Below are positions 32,053 to 40,187 of a stretch of DNA of 43,851 nt, piece by piece. The first letter of the stretch is position 1; each line of letters opens with the position of its first letter. Source of the stretch: Phaeobacter sp. HF9A (GTDB taxonomy: Bacteria; Pseudomonadota; Alphaproteobacteria; Rhodobacterales; Rhodobacteraceae); NCBI RefSeq assembly GCF_011806385.1, contig NZ_JAATOX010000022.1:1-43851 (forward strand), written 5' to 3'. The notes under the pieces are model-generated. The model was not told the origin of the DNA. It was given only the letters and a program-made list of their open reading frames with translations, and did not search any database. The position numbers and the translations under genes are program-made.

Positions 32053-32072
32053 AAGGTTAAAGCGGGCTTCGG
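32049..32072 (+). promoter_or_regulatory. Leader-family element after the strawberry-notch gene
   Basis: GAAAGGTTAAAGCGGGCTTC is the most diverged member of the leader family (AAAGCGGGCTT core). It lies 100 bp before the DUF6878 gene, overlapping the end of the pseudogene. Confidence 0.3.
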
Positions 32073-32172
32073 GTCGGGCGTCGCGGATCGGGATTTGGCC
32101 GGTCTGCGCTTCCCGGGCGCGGGCATGCCCATGCGCTGTCCAGCCCCCAACTTCAGACAAAACGACAGACCC

Positions 32173-32559
32173 ATGACCAACCCCCAGATCGATTATGCCG
32201 CGCTGGCGGTTCAGTGGCGCGCGGAGCGCGAAACCACCTTGAAGGCATCCCGAGCGGAGCTGCTCGCGCAACTACGAGCGCTTGGCATAAGCGAGGTCAC
32301 TGCTGAATACGAGGGCTACGGCGACTCCGGCAATGTCGAAGACGTGACGGTGCAGCCTGCAGAGGTCAAACTGCCGGAGGCGCTTGTTACCGCCGTGGGA
32401 GATTTTGCCTGGTCGCTCGCCTATCACCATCACCCGGGGTTCGAAAACAACGAGGGCGGCTATGGCACGCTGACCTGGGACATCATGGGTGACAGCATCA
32501 CGCTCGATCATGCGGACCGCTACGTTGAATGCGCGCACAGCTATGACGAGGGGCTTTGA
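32173..32559 (+). CDS. DUF6878-family protein
   Basis: A 128-residue protein from ATG 32173. The C-terminal half is diagnostic: FAWSLAYHHHPGFENNEGG, then GTLTWDIMGDSITLDHADRY and the ending HSYDEGL. The N-terminal helix (YAALAVQWRAERETTLKASR) and VTAEYEGYGDSGNVEDV also fit. The function is unknown; the His-rich HHHPG stretch could bind metal. Its stop is 1 bp before the DUF6915 start, so the two are one operon. Confidence 0.8.
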   Translation: MTNPQIDYAALAVQWRAERETTLKASRAELLAQLRALGISEVTAEYEGYGDSGNVEDVTVQPAEVKLPEALVTAVGDFAWSLAYHHHPGFENNEGGYGTLTWDIMGDSITLDHADRYVECAHSYDEGL

Positions 32560-32560
32560 C

Positions 32561-33022
32561 ATGGCGCATCCGCTTCATCATGCCGAAAGCTCGGCCCGGA
32601 AATTCGGCGGGGTGCCGTCTGACTATCAGGCTGTGCACGATTGGTTTGACGCCTCGAAAGAGCACCTCGCGCTCTTCACGCACCGCGCCTTGCGTCACCA
32701 TGCCCAAGGCCTGTTTGAAGCCGAACGTGTCTTCGGCTTGACCCTGACCAATAGCGCGGGTCGACAGATCCCCGTGCGCTGGATCGGCGAGCAGCATATC
32801 CGTGAAGACTGCCAATGCCTTATCCCGAGCATGGCGGACTGGCTGCGTCGGATCCAGCCTGAGCCATGGATGGCCAATGGCCATATCGACCGGCATGTTG
32901 GCGATGAGCCCTGCGGCGACCCAAGGGCCGCCTGGGCCTCCGAGGTCGTGGCCGGCAGAACGGTTCTTGGCCTGAAGGATTGGATGGCGGCGCGCGCGAC
33001 GCCAGCCATGCAAAGCGCCTGA
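32561..33022 (+). CDS. DUF6915-family protein
   Basis: A 153-residue protein, ATG 32561. The pattern HHAESSARKFGG, VHDWFDASKEHLALFTHRAL, RHHAQGLFEAERVFG and IGEQHIREDC matches DUF6915 as I know it. It is His-rich (HLALFTHRALRHHAQG), suggesting a possible metal site, but no function is known. The family is commonly next to DUF6878 and DUF736 genes on plasmids. A terminator follows. Confidence 0.75.
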   Translation: MAHPLHHAESSARKFGGVPSDYQAVHDWFDASKEHLALFTHRALRHHAQGLFEAERVFGLTLTNSAGRQIPVRWIGEQHIREDCQCLIPSMADWLRRIQPEPWMANGHIDRHVGDEPCGDPRAAWASEVVAGRTVLGLKDWMAARATPAMQSA

Positions 33023-33057
33023 CAGCTCTGGGGCATTTGCCAAACGAATGCCGCACG

Positions 33058-33088
33058 GAAGCCCGGTTGGACGACCGGGCTTCTTGCG
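33058..33088 (+). terminator. Terminator after DUF6915 gene
   Basis: GAAGCCCGG, an 8-nt loop, and CCGGGCTTC make a perfect 9-bp stem followed by TTGCGTCGTTT. It should end the DUF6878-DUF6915 transcript. Confidence 0.65.
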
Positions 33089-33122
33089 TCGTTTCCCCAC
33101 CATTCTTCTTGAGAAGGATCGC

Positions 33123-33425
33123 ATGACACTCGAAGATATCAAGGCGGCCGTCGATGCAGGACAGACCGTGCATTGGGCCAATACCGGCTACGTTGTCCAC
33201 AAGGACCGGCTGGGTCAGTACCTGATCACCTATGTGCTGAACGGAAGCTGCATCGGCCTGACCGACCGGGGCGGGCACCGGTTGAACGGAAAAGAGGCGG
33301 AGTTCTTCATCGCGCGATCGGAGGACGCCGCAGAAATTCCGGGCAACCAATCAAGACCAGACGGGCAGGGGAGGGGCGTAGCACCCGGAGGCGCGGGGGA
33401 ATTCCCACTGGGACGGCAGCTCTGA
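33123..33425 (+). CDS. Small hypothetical plasmid protein (100 aa)
   Basis: ATG 33123 is preceded by GAGAAGGA. The protein begins MTLEDIKAAVDAGQTVHWAN and continues GYVVHKDRLGQYLITYVLNG and IGLTDRGGHRLNGKEAEFFI, a compact alpha/beta protein that looks conserved and complete, followed by a low-complexity Gly/Pro tail. I know similar unnamed proteins from Rhodobacterales plasmids but no function. Confidence 0.65.
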   Translation: MTLEDIKAAVDAGQTVHWANTGYVVHKDRLGQYLITYVLNGSCIGLTDRGGHRLNGKEAEFFIARSEDAAEIPGNQSRPDGQGRGVAPGGAGEFPLGRQL

Positions 33426-33436
33426 CCCTTGGGCGG

Positions 33437-33462
33437 GGCTGAAAGGAAAGCAGGCTTTCTGA
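33437..33462 (+). promoter_or_regulatory. Leader-family element before the DUF736 gene
   Basis: GAAAG, loop GAAAGCAGG, CTTTC, or alternatively GAAAGC-AG-GCTTTC. It is a clear member of the recurrent leader family, 89 bp before the next start and just after the 100-aa gene. Confidence 0.45.
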
Positions 33463-33550
33463 TTTGTGATCCCAGGAGGGGTCGAGAAAGCAATCCCGGA
33501 TGTGCTGGCAAGAACGTCAGGCACCGGCCAATCCAAGAAGGAACTATCCC

Positions 33551-34279
33551 ATGTTCGCAGGAACCCTGACCCGCAACGTCGAGACCGCAGCCGTCGAATA
33601 CACGGGCATGATCCATTCGACCCGCTTTGACATCGCCATCCAGCTCGAGGCACGGGCCAAGATGTCCGAACGCAGCCCGGATTTTGACGTCACGGCAATC
33701 AACAAGTCGGGCCGCAAGGTGCGCATCGGTACGGCCTGGAACGAGACCGGCACGATCAGCGGCAACCCGTATATCTCGATGCAGATCGATGTCGGCTTGG
33801 GCCCGTTCCGTGTCAACGCGGTGCAGACGAAAGAGGCGCGCGCGGCCCAAAGCGGCGCGTTCGAGATCATCCCGCTGGTCTCGAACGGCCTGATGAAATT
33901 CGGCTCGATCTCGGGCGAGCTCACCGCCATGGACGCTGACAACGCCTTCACCGGCTACATCGCCAACATGATGTTCGATCTGGAGTTCATGCTGATCGAG
34001 AACAGCTACAAGACCGAGGAGACCCACCCCGACTACCGGATCGAGGTCAGCTCGCCCCGGGGCAAGCCGATCCGCGTTGGCTCGGCCTGGATGGCAAAGA
34101 GCAGCCGCACGGGCAATGACTACCTTTCACTGCTGATCAACACGCCCGATGGCGACCTGCGCGTCAACGCCGTGCAGAACGAAGAACAGCGCGGTGGTCA
34201 GACCTTCTCGATCATCCCGTTCTTCGACAGCGGTGAGCAGGATCGGGATGCGAGTGGTGGTCTGTCGCTGGTCGCATGA
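33551..34279 (+). CDS. Tandem DUF736 protein
   Basis: A 242-residue protein made of two DUF736 copies. Copy 1 (about 1-112) contains PDFDVTAINKSGRKVRIGTA and PFRVNAVQTKE; copy 2 (about 125-230) contains PDYRIEVSSPRGKPIRVGSA and DLRVNAVQNEE. Both share the order PD-[DY] ... [IV]G[TS]AW ... G N-Y-S ... RVNAVQ, so they arose by internal duplication. Single-copy DUF736 proteins (~100 aa) are common on plasmids and conjugative elements; no function is known, though an OB-like nucleic-acid-binding role has been supposed. It ends with a good terminator. Confidence 0.82.
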   Translation: MFAGTLTRNVETAAVEYTGMIHSTRFDIAIQLEARAKMSERSPDFDVTAINKSGRKVRIGTAWNETGTISGNPYISMQIDVGLGPFRVNAVQTKEARAAQSGAFEIIPLVSNGLMKFGSISGELTAMDADNAFTGYIANMMFDLEFMLIENSYKTEETHPDYRIEVSSPRGKPIRVGSAWMAKSSRTGNDYLSLLINTPDGDLRVNAVQNEEQRGGQTFSIIPFFDSGEQDRDASGGLSLVA

Positions 34280-34309
34280 TCAACGCACGAGATTAGACGA
34301 TCTGCACTG

Positions 34310-34344
34310 AAGGGGGAGCCGTGGGGCCATGGTTCCCCTTTTTC
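34310..34344 (+). terminator. Intrinsic terminator after the tandem DUF736 gene
   Basis: AAGGGGGAGCC and GGTTCCCCTTTTT pair around GTGGGGCCAT and end in five T's. It closes the plasmid-type gene block. Confidence 0.75.
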
Positions 34345-34364
34345 TGTGCTGGCCTGATTGAAAG

Positions 34365-34595
34365 AACCTAGCGTGCATTGCAGCCGTTCGTGTCGTCTGC
34401 AGCTAATGCAACCGAAGAGCCCATGTGACCGATGCCGCGTGATGAGCCGATGGCGGCTTTGCGCAGTTAGCGATATTTGCAAAGTCGCGACACCTGCGAG
34501 TCTGGCGGCGGTCCCACGCTGCAAGAGCAGTGGAAGGAGCAGACCTTCGCCGCAGGTGCAACCGACAAACATCATCGAGCGGAAGGGATGCGGGA
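34365..34595 (+). repeat. Direct repeat R, copy 1 (partial, 3' blocks)
   Basis: Contains the block TTTGCAAAGTCGCGA ... CTGGCGGC and, at 34543-34594, the block CCTTCGCCGCAGGTGCAACC ... CGGAAGGGATGCG, which reappears at 39283-39335 with a few mismatches. The rest of the 34345-34725 gap shows no gene. Confidence 0.7.
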
Positions 34596-34725
34596 CGGAG
34601 CAGACTTTGACGCTCTTGATACAAACTGCAGTAAACCCGCGTGTTACAGACCTTTTCCAAGCACCTTTGTGAACCGTTCAGATGCGGAAAAAAATTCCGG
34701 GAACGATTTACACCCTGCACATACT

Positions 34726-35997
34726 TTAAGCCATGACTCCTGAGCTTTGACGCACCGCGTGCAAGTCTTCAAAGGGATACACTATTGTGTTGTCTCCTGA
34801 GCTAATCTGTATCTCTTTCGCCGAGGCGACGACGCGCAGTTGAGTTCCGCTGACTTTAAAGCGCCAGCAAATGCGGTCGGCTTCGACCAAATCGAGACGC
34901 CAATTAGCCGGAGCAGTACTGTCCTGTCTTTGCTCCATCCACAGCGCCAAAGCCTCTGGGAGGTGAAAACGCCTGTTGAGCGCTGCTATTTCGTCTCCGA
35001 CAGATTTGGAGACCTTACCCAGAATGCGCGTTTTACGAAGGGCGCGCTTGCGGATTGCGCGTTTAATTGCCCGCTTGTAGCGGTATTTGGAAGCGGTAAA
35101 ATAGAGCAGGCTGGCGATGAGCCCACGCGGAGGGTTGGCAGCATAGCTATTAAAATCAATCCCATGTTCAAGCAAACCGTCTGGGTCGCCGGTAGCTTCA
35201 AAGACAGAAATGCTGTCTTTTCCGAGTTCTGCAATGAAGGCTTGATCGCCGCTTGTTGTTGTCAGCACACCAGTTTTCTTGGGACGGCGGGTCTTGGCGG
35301 CTCCTGCGCGCAAACACTCTGCAGGTGGCAGGTGCGCGCCTTCAGTGAATAGACTGAGGGCAGCACATGTTGCGGGTTTAGGCAAAGACTGCGCCAGGTC
35401 GGCCAGGCGGGCAATCATGCGGGCTGCCTTTGCAACCGGATCAGCGAAAGCAGCAGCCTTTACCCCCGCCTCAAATGAGTCTTCGGAAACGATCGCCACC
35501 GGCTCGAAATTGGCCAAAAGCCGGAGCTCTTCAATCTCGGAGATTATGGCGGGAAAACGCACAGATCCTTTCTCATAGCTGCACATGCGTAGGAATGTTT
35601 GTGCATGGCACGCAGGCAAGGAGTTTACACGGGCGAGCCAGGCCTGCTCGTCCACCGTATCGGCCGAAAATAAGGCTGTGTCATAGGGTTTGAGTGCAGG
35701 AGAAACGTGGGGGGTAAAGCCCGTCTGTGTTGCGGCCTCTTCTGGGTTATCCGACATCCAGATCAGTACTTCACGCATAATGGCCAAGGTTTCCTGCATC
35801 TCGTAGCGTTCGGCAGCTTTCATCGCCCAGCTAAGAAACCGTCCGGGATCCCCGTCATAGTAACTGCGGGCATTGCCCATGAACTGGCTGTGGCCCCCAT
35901 TGCGAACATTGCCGAGGTAATAGCCGAGTAAAAATGCGGCGCGAAGGTCAGGGTTGAGACGGTCCCATGAAACACCGGCCTCCAGAAGAATGTGCAT
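34726..35997 (-). CDS. DMP19/DUF4375-like N-terminal domain protein, unknown function
   Basis: A 423-residue protein from ATG 35997; an upstream TTG at 36090 would add 31 residues, and no ribosome-binding site decides between them. The N-terminal region contains FLLGYYLGNVRNGGHSQFMG, which fits the NGG..QF signature of DMP19/DUF4375 proteins. The C-terminal half has a long Arg/Lys stretch (RYKRAIKRAIRKRALRKTRI) and ends in a beta-rich segment. It lies between repeat copies 1 and 2. Its codon use and lower GC differ from the operon genes, suggesting transfer. The function is not known. Confidence 0.7.
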   Translation of the reverse strand: MHILLEAGVSWDRLNPDLRAAFLLGYYLGNVRNGGHSQFMGNARSYYDGDPGRFLSWAMKAAERYEMQETLAIMREVLIWMSDNPEEAATQTGFTPHVSPALKPYDTALFSADTVDEQAWLARVNSLPACHAQTFLRMCSYEKGSVRFPAIISEIEELRLLANFEPVAIVSEDSFEAGVKAAAFADPVAKAARMIARLADLAQSLPKPATCAALSLFTEGAHLPPAECLRAGAAKTRRPKKTGVLTTTSGDQAFIAELGKDSISVFEATGDPDGLLEHGIDFNSYAANPPRGLIASLLYFTASKYRYKRAIKRAIRKRALRKTRILGKVSKSVGDEIAALNRRFHLPEALALWMEQRQDSTAPANWRLDLVEADRICWRFKVSGTQLRVVASAKEIQISSGDNTIVYPFEDLHAVRQSSGVMA

Positions 35998-36167
35998 TTG
36001 CTTGTTCAGCAAATATGAGGGCAGTTTGCTCCCTTCCTTCGCGCCGGTTGTCAGGAACAAAGGGAAGACGTGGCTTTGTGGTGCTAGCAACTACTTTTTC
36101 CAAAAAATGTCGAACTCTAAACCTCTGCATACTACGGTGGAACTTGGCTTGAAAGCGGACAGACATA

Positions 36168-36345
36168 CAGCGCGCAGCATTGGTCAAAGTGGGCTCGAAG
36201 CCGACTTGCGGTGCTGCGGCACCATAGTTGCAACGATACCGCGCCTAGTCTCCGCTGCCAGATGACGCCAGCCAGCCCAAACTCGACATTCATTCAGCCT
36301 GCGGCACAGGCTTTGCTGCATCTGCAAAGGTTTCCCATGAGAGGA
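36168..36345 (+). repeat. Direct repeat R, copy 2 (partial, 5' blocks)
   Basis: Has the A block (CGCGCAGCATTGGTCAA ... GGGCTCGAAGCCG ... TTGCGGTGCTGCGGCA) shared with 40191-40250, then ACGCCAGCCAGCCCAAACTC and GACATTCATTCAG shared with the B block of copies 3 and 4. It becomes degenerate after about 36320. It fills most of the 36091-36480 gap, which has no convincing gene. Confidence 0.65.
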
Positions 36346-36480
36346 CCTTCGAGCGGCACAGATGACATCGAAGCGCAGTGTACTGCGCTTCGATGTGCCT
36401 ATCCATTGGGGCGCATCGTTGGCCAGTAGCATCCATGAAAAGTAAATTTCTCGGGACCGGTCTATTAGCTCATGGCTAAG

Positions 36481-37542
36481 TCATTGAAGGACTTGCACAA
36501 AGAATGCTGTCACCTCATCAAGGATCAGATTATGCATGTCAGCCCGGTGGGCGCCACCATTTTCACAAACGACTTCGTCTCCCGGTAGTTCCTTGAGCAG
36601 GATTTCGTAGCCAGCTGGTTTACACAGATTGAAGAAATCGAAATGGCTCAAAGTGGCTGGCTCAATGTATCGGAATGTCTCTGAGGGCAGCTCTTTGACC
36701 AGCGCGCGGGACTCGATATCAAGCGTCAAACCCGAATTCATGATCGGGGCTCCGAATACAAGCAGCGGCCTGTCAATCTTATTCAGGCTTTCGTCTGAAA
36801 AGCTCTGGGTCCCGCCCAGATCGAAGATTGCGAATGCGCGAATTCTCTCATCCGCCAAATCGGCCTGCATCTGTTCCCTGTCCTCAGGTGTTTGCGCGAT
36901 TTGCCAATCCGCAAAGATCCCGCAGGCCAATTCGCCTGGCGCGGTATCGCAGAACTGCTCAAGGCGCTGAGCGTCATATCGGGCACCCGCCAGCGCCAGC
37001 GCGGTGAAGCCACCAAGTGAATGCCCCGCCATAAAGACCTGATCGGGATCGACCTGCACCGGCAATGAGCCCGGCATGACCGCGAAATCTATCAACCGAA
37101 TGATGTCGCCCGGACGTTCCCAAAGCGCACGCCGCTGGTCCGCGTCGCGCGACCAGGTTGAGGTTCCCGGGTGATCGACTGCGGCCACAACGAATCCTCT
37201 CCGGGCCATCTTGGCAGCGAACCATGCTTGGTTTCGGGCGTTTCCGAACATGCCATGGGACAGAACAATGAGCGGGAAAGGCCCCGGGGCTGCGTCTGCA
37301 TCGCGGATGACCTCCGCACCAACCCAAACCGCGCTCTCGAAGTCCTCCTGCCTCGGTTCGGCGGCGTCAGTCGGATACCAAATCAGTCCTTCGAGGCCCC
37401 GGTCGCGTCGGTCGTCAAGAACAGTAAGCGTGCTCAATCCGGCTTCATACTGCTGGGCTGCGACTGGAATATGCTCTTGTGCCTGAACGCCACCAGACGT
37501 CAGGCCGAGGATCAAAATGGCAAGTGAATAGAGAGGTTTCAT
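36481..37542 (-). CDS. Secreted alpha/beta hydrolase (PAF-acetylhydrolase/dienelactone-hydrolase-like)
   Basis: A 353-residue protein with an N-terminal signal peptide (MKPLYSLAILILGLTSGGVQA). Visible alpha/beta-hydrolase elements: the oxyanion loop PLIVLSHGMFGN, the nucleophile elbow MAGHSLGGFTAL, a probable acid in the AIFDLGG region and the His in LSHFDF. This layout is that of bacterial 'dienelactone hydrolase'/PAF-AH II-like esterases that cleave short ester or acyl groups outside the cytoplasm. It is divergent from a membrane-bound AraC regulator with a 148-bp shared promoter region, so that regulator probably controls it. Confidence 0.85.
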   Translation of the reverse strand: MKPLYSLAILILGLTSGGVQAQEHIPVAAQQYEAGLSTLTVLDDRRDRGLEGLIWYPTDAAEPRQEDFESAVWVGAEVIRDADAAPGPFPLIVLSHGMFGNARNQAWFAAKMARRGFVVAAVDHPGTSTWSRDADQRRALWERPGDIIRLIDFAVMPGSLPVQVDPDQVFMAGHSLGGFTALALAGARYDAQRLEQFCDTAPGELACGIFADWQIAQTPEDREQMQADLADERIRAFAIFDLGGTQSFSDESLNKIDRPLLVFGAPIMNSGLTLDIESRALVKELPSETFRYIEPATLSHFDFFNLCKPAGYEILLKELPGDEVVCENGGAHRADMHNLILDEVTAFFVQVLQ

Positions 37543-37690
37543 GGTTGGTGCCCTTTTTTTTGAAACACAAGTGGCCTAACAGGGACACCGATCACCCGGC
37601 GTCCTGAAACGCGATCAAGGACGGCTCTTTGTGGTTCTGTGTTGCGATCCAGAACGCAGCCGGACTGGGCCGGACAAAAGGAGGAAGCCG

Positions 37691-38791
37691 GTGCTGCACA
37701 TCGCAATTCTTGCGGCGACAATGTCCCTAAGTACCGTGATGACACTTTTCATGGCCCGCATCGCTGTGGCCGAGCGCTATGGTGCCTCCTCAGCAGCGCT
37801 CGGCGTCTTTTTCGGGCTCACAACCGTCTCTGCAGGCCTCCTCCTCGCCACGCTGCTTTGGCCGGACACGTCTCTACGACAATGGCGTGCTGTATTGGGC
37901 GCAGCGTCGCTCCCCGCGCTCTACCTGCATTTCGTCTTCGGGTCGGACCCCGGGCGTCGCCCGCGCTCTGCAGAATTGCTTCACATAGTTCCGATGGTGG
38001 CTGTCGCAACATCCCTTCTGGTCAACGCATTCTGGGCAATCGACCCAATTTTGCTCATGACCTATGGCGGATATCTTTGGGCCCTATTGCGCCTGCATGG
38101 TCGCGGTGCGCACCACTTCCGTAGTCTCGGCTCCGACGTGGCAACGACGCTCATCTGGTTGCGCATCGTGATCGCAGTACTTTGCGCCAGCCTGGCGCTT
38201 GAGGTGGCGATCTTTACCGAACTGGTCGGGGGTGGGACTATCGAGGCGTCTCGGCCTCTCCTGCTCTCGACCGCGCTCTTCTTTGGCCTCGTGTCATATG
38301 CTTTGCTTGGGGCAATGGGACGTCCTTCTCTTTTCGAGCATGTGTATGACATAGTCGTTGACCGGGCGCCTCTGCCGGACGAGCCAGACGCAACGTCGGC
38401 CCCCGGCCCCGCCGATCATGCGCTTCTCCAGCGCATCAACTCATTCCTTGAGGACCCGACTATCCTTGCAGACGATGCCTTGACGCTCAGCCGTTTGAGC
38501 AAACGCCTGAGCGTCCCGGCCCGCGCGATCAGCATTGCAGTGAACAGGGTTACCGGTCAGAGCTTTTCTGATTTGCTCAATGACAGAAGGATCGCTCTGG
38601 CCACTCGCCTCATGAGCGAAGATCCGGACCGCGCGCTGTTAGACATTATGTACGCCGCAGGATTCGGGTCGAAGTCCAACTTCTACACGCAGTTCAAGCG
38701 GCGCATGGGCATGACACCGGCAGCATTTCGGACGCAACACTGTGCGGGTGTTGGTAGGCGAAATCAAAATTCTCATATTCGCAAATCCTGA
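37691..38791 (+). CDS. Membrane-anchored AraC-family regulator
   Basis: GTG 37691 is chosen because AAAAGGAGG lies 6 nt upstream; an ATG at 37631 has no site and would add a hydrophilic tail before the first membrane helix. The 366-residue protein has about six to seven hydrophobic segments in the first ~220 residues and an AraC helix-turn-helix domain at the C-terminus (LTLSRLSKRLSVPARAISIA and ALLDIMYAAGFGSKSNFYTQ). It would sense a signal at the membrane and act on DNA from there. It is divergent from the secreted hydrolase gene, a typical target arrangement. Confidence 0.85.
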   Translation: MLHIAILAATMSLSTVMTLFMARIAVAERYGASSAALGVFFGLTTVSAGLLLATLLWPDTSLRQWRAVLGAASLPALYLHFVFGSDPGRRPRSAELLHIVPMVAVATSLLVNAFWAIDPILLMTYGGYLWALLRLHGRGAHHFRSLGSDVATTLIWLRIVIAVLCASLALEVAIFTELVGGGTIEASRPLLLSTALFFGLVSYALLGAMGRPSLFEHVYDIVVDRAPLPDEPDATSAPGPADHALLQRINSFLEDPTILADDALTLSRLSKRLSVPARAISIAVNRVTGQSFSDLLNDRRIALATRLMSEDPDRALLDIMYAAGFGSKSNFYTQFKRRMGMTPAAFRTQHCAGVGRRNQNSHIRKS

Positions 38792-39037
38792 AAGGTTCAC
38801 TGAAATCGCAGAGGCCCGGACGAGACCAGATAAGTTCAAAGGGCCTTTGGGAGCACAGGTTCCGGCAGGCTCACCCGCAACGCAACAAGCTCTGGCACTT
38901 GTACGAGAATTGGCCAGGCAACGGATGTTCTGCCAAGAGAGCATTCCTCCCGAAGTTTCATTTGTGGACGTCGCGAAGTCAGGTCATTTCTAAGTTCGCA
39001 TCAAAAGCCCTAAACTCCCGCAGACCGACGTAACCGA

Positions 39038-39336
39038 CCGCGCGGGGATGCCGCAACAGTCGGCGGTTCAGCCCAATCACGACATTCATGCAGGGCGCAG
39101 CGAAGGCGCTGCTGCGAGCGCAAGAGCTTTCCCGAAAGCCGCCGTTCAGCAGGCGGTGGCAGCCATGGCTGATGCTGCGGTCAGCTCCAGCGGCAGCGAA
39201 GCGCAGAAAGCACCATTTGCAAAGTCGCGGGATCTGGCGGCACGGCTTAGGCTGAACGCCGCACACGCAAACGCAAAAGCCGCCCTTCGCCGCAGGTGCA
39301 ACCGACAAGCACCATCGGACGGAAGGGATGCGAGAC
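39038..39336 (+). repeat. Direct repeat R, copy 3 (most complete 3' part)
   Basis: 39069-39209 matches 40297-40436 (copy 4) with about nine mismatches by eye: AGCCCAATCACGACATTC, GCAGCGAAGGCGCTGCTG, CTGATGCTGCGGTCAGCTCC, GGCAGCGAAGCGCAGAAA. It then has TTTGCAAAGTCGCGG and CTGGCGGC shared with copy 1, and at 39283-39335 the end block of copy 1. No gene is evident from 38792 to 39367. Confidence 0.8.
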
Positions 39337-39367
39337 TTTGTTGCCGTAGGACGTCGCCGTCCGAAGG

Positions 39368-40111
39368 TCAGCTTTCGGACTTCAACACCCAATCTTGTGC
39401 TTTGATTTCGAGGGTTTCATCTTTCAAATAGAAATGAAAATGCTTTGCCCCGACGCCTTCCATCTTAATCCAAGGCGTAGAGTTCATGTTGTCTTGGACG
39501 TTGCCTGATATTTCGTAGAACTCACCCCATTCTGGCGCAAGCCCACTGAAGCGGCACTGGCCTGAATACCAGCCTTCGTCGTTTACTGAAGTCACGCGAT
39601 ATTTAGAGCAGTTTACGAAGCTGACAGCGATTTCGGGGATGTTCTCATATTGGCGATAGGCGTAAGGATTTGGTTTCATGCGGGCAATCAACTCATCTCC
39701 GCGCTCTTCAAGCCTGAGATCCACATCATTCGGATGAGCGTTCCAGTCATCATTCAGTCGGATGAACTTGGGGAGGTCGTCAGTCTTGAAATGCCATGGC
39801 AAATCCGCTTTTGGTTTCCAAGTTACCCAAAGACGGTTTGGATGCCTTGCTAAGGGTTTCAATTCCTCCGTTGGCTCGTTGACCATTACTGCGATACTGC
39901 CAAGGCCAATCAGCGGCCAACCTGTAAGGCAGCTTCGCATCCGCTGTCTATCAACTTGTGCAATCGACAAGTTACGATCTGCCACCTGAAGCACATCCCC
40001 AATCACGGGAACGTGGGTAAGTTGATCAAGCATAAGAACCGACTGAGGTTGCCCAGAACCATCGTTGGGAAGGCTGAATATGTCGGTCAGACGACCCTTC
40101 GGTTCGTGCAT
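39368..40111 (-). CDS. Unknown protein (247 aa)
   Basis: ATG 40111 with AAGGGG 7 nt upstream is the preferred start; ATG 40174 is possible. One hydrophobic segment (about residues 60-80, WPLIGLGSIAVMV) could anchor the protein. The C-terminal half is beta-rich with many aromatic residues (WYSGQCRFSGLAPEWGEFYE) and could be a ligand-binding or immunity-like domain. I do not recognise a family. It is flanked by repeat copies 3 and 4, its codon use is AT-richer than the operon genes, and it precedes the SIR2 gene, so it is likely a mobile cassette. Confidence 0.6.
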   Translation of the reverse strand: MHEPKGRLTDIFSLPNDGSGQPQSVLMLDQLTHVPVIGDVLQVADRNLSIAQVDRQRMRSCLTGWPLIGLGSIAVMVNEPTEELKPLARHPNRLWVTWKPKADLPWHFKTDDLPKFIRLNDDWNAHPNDVDLRLEERGDELIARMKPNPYAYRQYENIPEIAVSFVNCSKYRVTSVNDEGWYSGQCRFSGLAPEWGEFYEISGNVQDNMNSTPWIKMEGVGAKHFHFYLKDETLEIKAQDWVLKSES

Positions 40112-40187
40112 CCTCGGCCCCTTAGAAATTTCTACTGCCAACCACGAAGAAAGGCAGTTTTTCGATTTTTTCATCATAGCAGACCTT

